Shown piece after piece: positions 27,885-27,950 of a DNA stretch of 27,950 bases. The position numbers were made by a program, and so were the translations under genes. The notes beneath the pieces are model-generated. The model was not told the origin of the DNA. It saw only the letters and a list, made by a program, of their open reading frames with translations, and ran no database searches. The stretch is from Chara braunii (taxonomy: Eukaryota; Streptophyta; Charophyceae; Charales; Characeae): assembly GCA_003427395.1 (NCBI GenBank), contig BFEA01000008.1, positions 2,509,799 to 2,537,748 of the forward strand, read 5' to 3'. Each line of letters starts with the position of its first letter. Positions within the stretch are counted from its first letter, which is position 1.

Positions 27885-27950
<66 letters not shown>
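27885..27950. repeat. (GA)n microsatellite to window end
   Basis: Uninterrupted GA repeat of at least 33 units that runs off the window edge. Confidence 0.98.

Overview
The window is eukaryotic nuclear DNA made almost entirely of transposable elements in decay. I find no intact host gene. A streptophyte (a charophyte alga or land plant) is the likeliest source. This rests on an L1-type LINE whose ORF1 has a DUF4283-like region plus zinc knuckle and whose ORF2 ends in a zf-RVT-type zinc motif, and on a Ty3/gypsy element with a chromodomain. The species is inferred, not shown. One assembly gap (15442-15671) and a few single Ns are present.

Layout. 1-2123: repeat-rich DNA with an inverted-repeat element (43-777) and a 137-bp mini-retroposon (1002-1138) inside an 18-bp target-site duplication (TSD). 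2141-10716: a full-span 8.6-kb LINE between perfect 17-bp TSDs. Its ORF1 is open; its ORF2 lies in one frame broken by eight internal stops but keeps the endonuclease, reverse transcriptase and zinc-motif signatures. 10734-12400: target DNA with an unassigned hydrophobic ORF. 12401-14460: a second insertion, 2.06 kb, in a 16-bp TSD, with a five-copy degenerate repeat and a poly(A) tail. 14477-17700: a tRNA-like segment, the gap, a 230-bp tandem array with long hairpins, a 57-bp tandem duplication and a minus-strand tail copy. 19167-24260: a degenerate minus-strand Ty3/gypsy element (gag, protease, RT, RNase H, integrase, chromodomain). 25060-27950: palindromes, microsatellites, a rearranged large-subunit rRNA pseudogene and unassigned DNA.

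The main result is a LINE and its likely parasites. The LINE's 3' end carries a roughly 50-nt module (hairpin, short second hairpin, conserved CCACCAAT block). The same module sits at the 3' end of the 137-bp element, of the 2.06-kb element (twice) and of a minus-strand copy at 17548-17682. The hairpin stem shows a compensatory A-T/G-C exchange and wobble pairs between copies. I infer that the LINE reverse transcriptase recognises this module and mobilises unrelated bodies carrying it. The LINE also has 1.3-1.8 kb of unrecognised coding-like sequence between ORF1 and the endonuclease.
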